Positions 6,030 through 7,092 of a DNA stretch of 7,092 nucleotides are shown one piece after another. Source of the DNA: an uncultured Clostridia bacterium (lineage in GTDB: Bacteria > Bacillota > Clostridia > Christensenellales > Borkfalkiaceae); NCBI GenBank assembly GCA_947629725.1, contig CANREU010000081.1, positions 1 through 7,092 of the forward strand. Reading direction: 5' to 3'. Positions within the stretch are counted from its first letter, which is position 1, and each line of letters begins with the position of its first letter. The position numbers and the translations under genes are program-made. Under the pieces are notes generated by a model, which saw only the letters and a program-made list of their open reading frames with translations, ran no database searches and had not been told where the DNA came from.

Positions 6030-6171
6030 GAAAGATACGCTCGGCTCCTACGGAGCTTCGGTATGAGGGTCAGGAGGGGACAAAGCGACGAAGCGCCCCT
6101 CACCTTCGAGGGGTGAGGGTAGGTTCCCCCTCATTCCGAACGGAGCCGCAGGCGGAGTGAGTGAATCTTTC
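6030..6171. repeat. Imperfect fold-back (nested inverted repeat) element, MITE- or REP-like
   Basis: Four pairs of arms nest in order around one centre: GAAAGAT/ATCTTTC (6030-6036, 6165-6171), CGGCTCC/GGAGCCG (6042-6048, 6142-6148), a 13-base arm matching at 12 positions (6057-6069, 6128-6140), and CCCTCACC/GGTGAGGG (6097-6104, 6112-6119). A single RNA or DNA strand could fold into one long interrupted hairpin. The left arm also holds a small hairpin, GCTCC-TAC-GGAGC (6044-6056). No transposase and no clear target duplication are seen. The minus-strand frame through it reads LPSPLEGEG, a peptide often seen where such intergenic repeats are mis-called as genes. Confidence 0.55.
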
Positions 6172-6190
6172 TCTTTCGGAAAAACGAGCA

Positions 6191-6244
6191 CTCCCCCATG
6201 CGGAAAATCAAGGGTGATGGGGGAGCTTCCTCCTCGGGGGAAGG
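6191..6244. repeat. Two adjoining GC-rich hairpins
   Basis: CTCCCCCAT (6191-6199) pairs perfectly with ATGGGGGAG (6217-6225). Directly after it CTTCCTCC (6226-6233) pairs with GGGGGAAG (6237-6244), with one G-T pair and a three-base loop. Neither has a T-run. They lie between the fold-back element and the CvpA-gene terminator and may be part of the same repeat unit. Confidence 0.4.
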
Positions 6245-6308
6245 CAAGGGGCAAGCGCAGGGCGAGGGCAAACGAAGAAGGGAGAAAGGGCGCAAAAAAT
6301 CTCCCGTA

Positions 6309-6340
6309 AAAAGAAAAAGCCCGCCGAGCGGGCGGGCTTT
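6309..6340 (-). terminator. Intrinsic terminator of the CvpA-family gene
   Basis: On the minus strand AAAGCCCGCC pairs perfectly with GGCGGGCTTT (6316-6340) around a five-base loop, and the stem runs into TTTTTCTTTTT. It begins 23 bases past the TAA of the CvpA-family gene. It is a strong terminator, so that gene appears to be transcribed alone. Confidence 0.9.
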
Positions 6341-6363
6341 GTGTGTGCGGTCTGCGCCGTAAT

Positions 6364-6918
6364 TTATGCCATTGCCTCTGCCGTCTTCATGACGGAGGAG
6401 AGCGCCGTAAACCAATCCCACTTGAAGAGCGGGCCCACGATGACGCTCGAAGAGACGAAGTTGTGCAGGGTGTCGGAGGGGATGACGCGGAGGATCCCGA
6501 GGAGGATGAACACCGTAACAAACCCGAAGAGGAACCCGAGGATGGCGCCGAACACGCGGTCGACCTTGCGCAGCGCGTCGTTCTTCTTCACGAGCCCGCT
6601 TGCGATGCTCCCGAGCAGCCATGCGCCGAGGCGGACGAGGACGACGAGCGCGACGAACGCGATGGCGACCGAGATCCAGTCTGCAATGGTCTGGCTGTGG
6701 ATGCCGTTTGCGATCGCCGTCGTGAGCCCGAACCATGCCTCGAGGCTGTTTTTCATTGCGATACAAAAACCGATCGCGACGACAATGGAGACGACCGTCC
6801 CCGCCCACTTGCAGACCATCTTCACGAAGCCGCAGATCGCTCCGAGGAGCACGCAGGCGAAGATGATCACGAAGAAGGAGACGTCGAGCGCCCATGCGCC
6901 GCTTGCCAAAAGATTCAT
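6364..6918 (-). CDS. CvpA-family integral membrane protein
   Basis: The 184-residue product looks like the CvpA family (colicin V production protein), small inner-membrane proteins whose exact molecular role is unsettled. Four hydrophobic segments are visible at about 12-30, 38-58, 78-104 and 122-145. Between the third and fourth lies a short charged stretch KKNDALRKVDR (111-121), followed by VFGAILGFLFGFV, the family's typical pattern of an R/K-rich turn leading into a Gly-rich helix. Length is normal. I chose the ATG at 6918 because AAGGAG (6925-6930) lies 6 nt upstream and the protein then starts directly before the first helix. An in-frame ATG at 7032 would run through the promoter. The gene is monocistronic, with its own promoter and terminator, and divergent from the gene at the right edge. 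Family assignment rests on topology and motif pattern, so it is good but not certain. Confidence 0.8.
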   Translation of the reverse strand: MNLLASGAWALDVSFFVIIFACVLLGAICGFVKMVCKWAGTVVSIVVAIGFCIAMKNSLEAWFGLTTAIANGIHSQTIADWISVAIAFVALVVLVRLGAWLLGSIASGLVKKNDALRKVDRVFGAILGFLFGFVTVFILLGILRVIPSDTLHNFVSSSVIVGPLFKWDWFTALSSVMKTAEAMA

Positions 6919-6936
6919 CTTTTTCTCCTTTTCTTC

Positions 6937-6965
6937 ATTATAGCACGTTTTTTCAAGTTTGTCGA
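6937..6965 (-). promoter_or_regulatory. Strong sigma-A-type promoter of the CvpA-family gene
   Basis: On the minus strand the -35 is TCGACA (6960-6965, five of six matches), the spacer is 17 bp, and the -10 is a perfect TATAAT (6937-6942) preceded by TGC, an extended -10. The expected start is about 6930, which places the Shine-Dalgarno sequence at the very 5' end of the message, with a leader of only about 12 nt. Confidence 0.8.
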
Positions 6966-6989
6966 TAAAAAAGAGGGGATCCGTATAAA
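6959..6989 (+). promoter_or_regulatory. Possible divergent promoter for the right-edge gene
   Basis: TTGTCG (6959-6964) and TATAAA (6984-6989) on the plus strand are 19 bp apart, slightly long for sigma-A. The -35 overlaps the -35 of the opposite promoter. It would give a leader of about 35 nt before the ATG at 7031. Only moderate support. Confidence 0.45.
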
Positions 6990-7030
6990 TTTTCGGAAAA
7001 CGGTCGATCATCTGCGGGAAGGAGCAAGGC

Positions 7031-7092
7031 ATGGAATACGCGTTTCATTTTTACAACGGGCTCGCGGAGACGGGAATCGTGACCGCCCTCTC
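7031..7092 (+). CDS. 5' end of an unrecognised gene, cut by the window edge
   Basis: An ATG at 7031 is preceded by AAGGAG (7019-7024) at a 6-nt spacing and opens a frame that stays open to the window end, giving 20 complete codons: MEYAFHFYNGLAETGIVTAL. I do not recognise the family from so short a piece. There is no signal peptide in what is visible, and the start looks cytosolic. The ribosome binding site and the possible promoter at 6959-6989 make a real gene likely. It is divergent from the CvpA-family gene, with 112 bp between the two start codons. Confidence 0.55.
   Translation, partial: MEYAFHFYNGLAETGIVTAL

Larger units (their letters stand above)
5376..6308. other. Long intergenic region without a convincing gene
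   Basis: No frame here combines a ribosome binding site, a plausible protein and normal codon use. What it holds, left to right: an AT-rich patch (about 39% GC over 5381-5480) with palindromes and two parS sites, a run of hairpins at 5596-5749, an orphan terminator for the minus strand at 5890-5914, a paired segment at 5959-6000, a fold-back element at 6030-6171 and two GC-rich hairpins at 6191-6244. Bases 5750-5889 show only weak short repeats. A structured RNA is possible, but I do not recognise a known family (no RNase P, SRP RNA, tmRNA or tRNA signature seen). Confidence 0.7.

Noticed and set aside
5566..6066. Plus-strand frame of 166 codons in the intergenic region
   Set aside because: It is basic and Cys-rich without pattern, has no Shine-Dalgarno site, runs through the orphan terminator stem and ends inside the fold-back repeat.
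6048..6254. Minus-strand frame of 68 codons containing LPSPLEGEG
   Set aside because: It is translated repeat sequence: it lies over the fold-back arms and GC-rich hairpins and has no ribosome binding site.
5291..6308. Replication origin (DnaA boxes)
   Set aside because: I looked for TTATCCACA-like sites around parS and found none, so parS alone does not show that oriC is in this window.
6131..6895. Minus-strand frame of 254 codons overlapping the CvpA-family gene
   Set aside because: It is an Arg-rich out-of-frame shadow that runs through a strong terminator; the other frame encodes clear membrane helices with a proper start.
6919..7032. Longer start for the CvpA-family gene at 7032
   Set aside because: The extension has no ribosome site, is hydrophilic and unlike the family, and would be translated through the gene's own promoter; the ATG at 6918 has a good site.
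1..7092. CRISPR array, tRNA, rRNA, insertion sequence or defence genes
   Set aside because: No regularly spaced direct repeats, no tRNA TPsiC-arm pattern in a fitting context, and no transposase or nuclease motifs were found.

Overview
The window reads as a bacterial chromosome segment, most likely from an uncultured member of the Bacillota (Clostridia-like). The evidence is strong AAGGAG-type ribosome binding sites before nearly every gene, sigma-A-like promoters, classic stem-plus-T-run terminators, a Soj/Spo0J-type ParA-ParB pair, and two near-canonical parS sites of the Bacillus type. Coding DNA is GC-rich, which gives many long antisense shadow frames. The phylum assignment is an inference from these traits.

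On the minus strand one compact operon fills 5375 down to 34: promoter (5347-5375), ftsH, parA, parB, and a fused DUF2156-GNAT acyltransferase, closed by an intrinsic terminator (34-62). The gaps are tight: 5 nt between ftsH and parA, a 7-nt parA/parB overlap, and 35 nt before the last gene. The operon couples a membrane-anchored AAA+ zinc protease to the chromosome segregation pair. Two parS sites (5485-5500 and 5529-5544) sit about 110-170 bp upstream of the operon promoter, so the ParB made by the operon probably loads next to its own promoter.

From 5376 to 6308 there is no convincing gene. The stretch holds an AT-rich parS/palindrome patch (5437-5544), a cluster of hairpins (5596-5749), an orphan minus-strand terminator (5890-5914), and an imperfect fold-back element of about 145 bp (6030-6171) followed by two more GC-rich hairpins. 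The fold-back part resembles a dispersed intergenic repeat.

From 6309 to the right edge lies a separate unit: a CvpA-family membrane protein on the minus strand with its own terminator (6309-6340) and a strong promoter (6937-6965). Divergent from it, on the plus strand, is the start of an unrecognised gene cut off by the window edge (7031-7092).

No clear new defence or mobile system is visible. The points most worth checking are the parS-ftsH-parAB arrangement, a Shine-Dalgarno site separated from its ATG by a hairpin before the acyltransferase gene, and the fold-back and hairpin-rich intergenic DNA.
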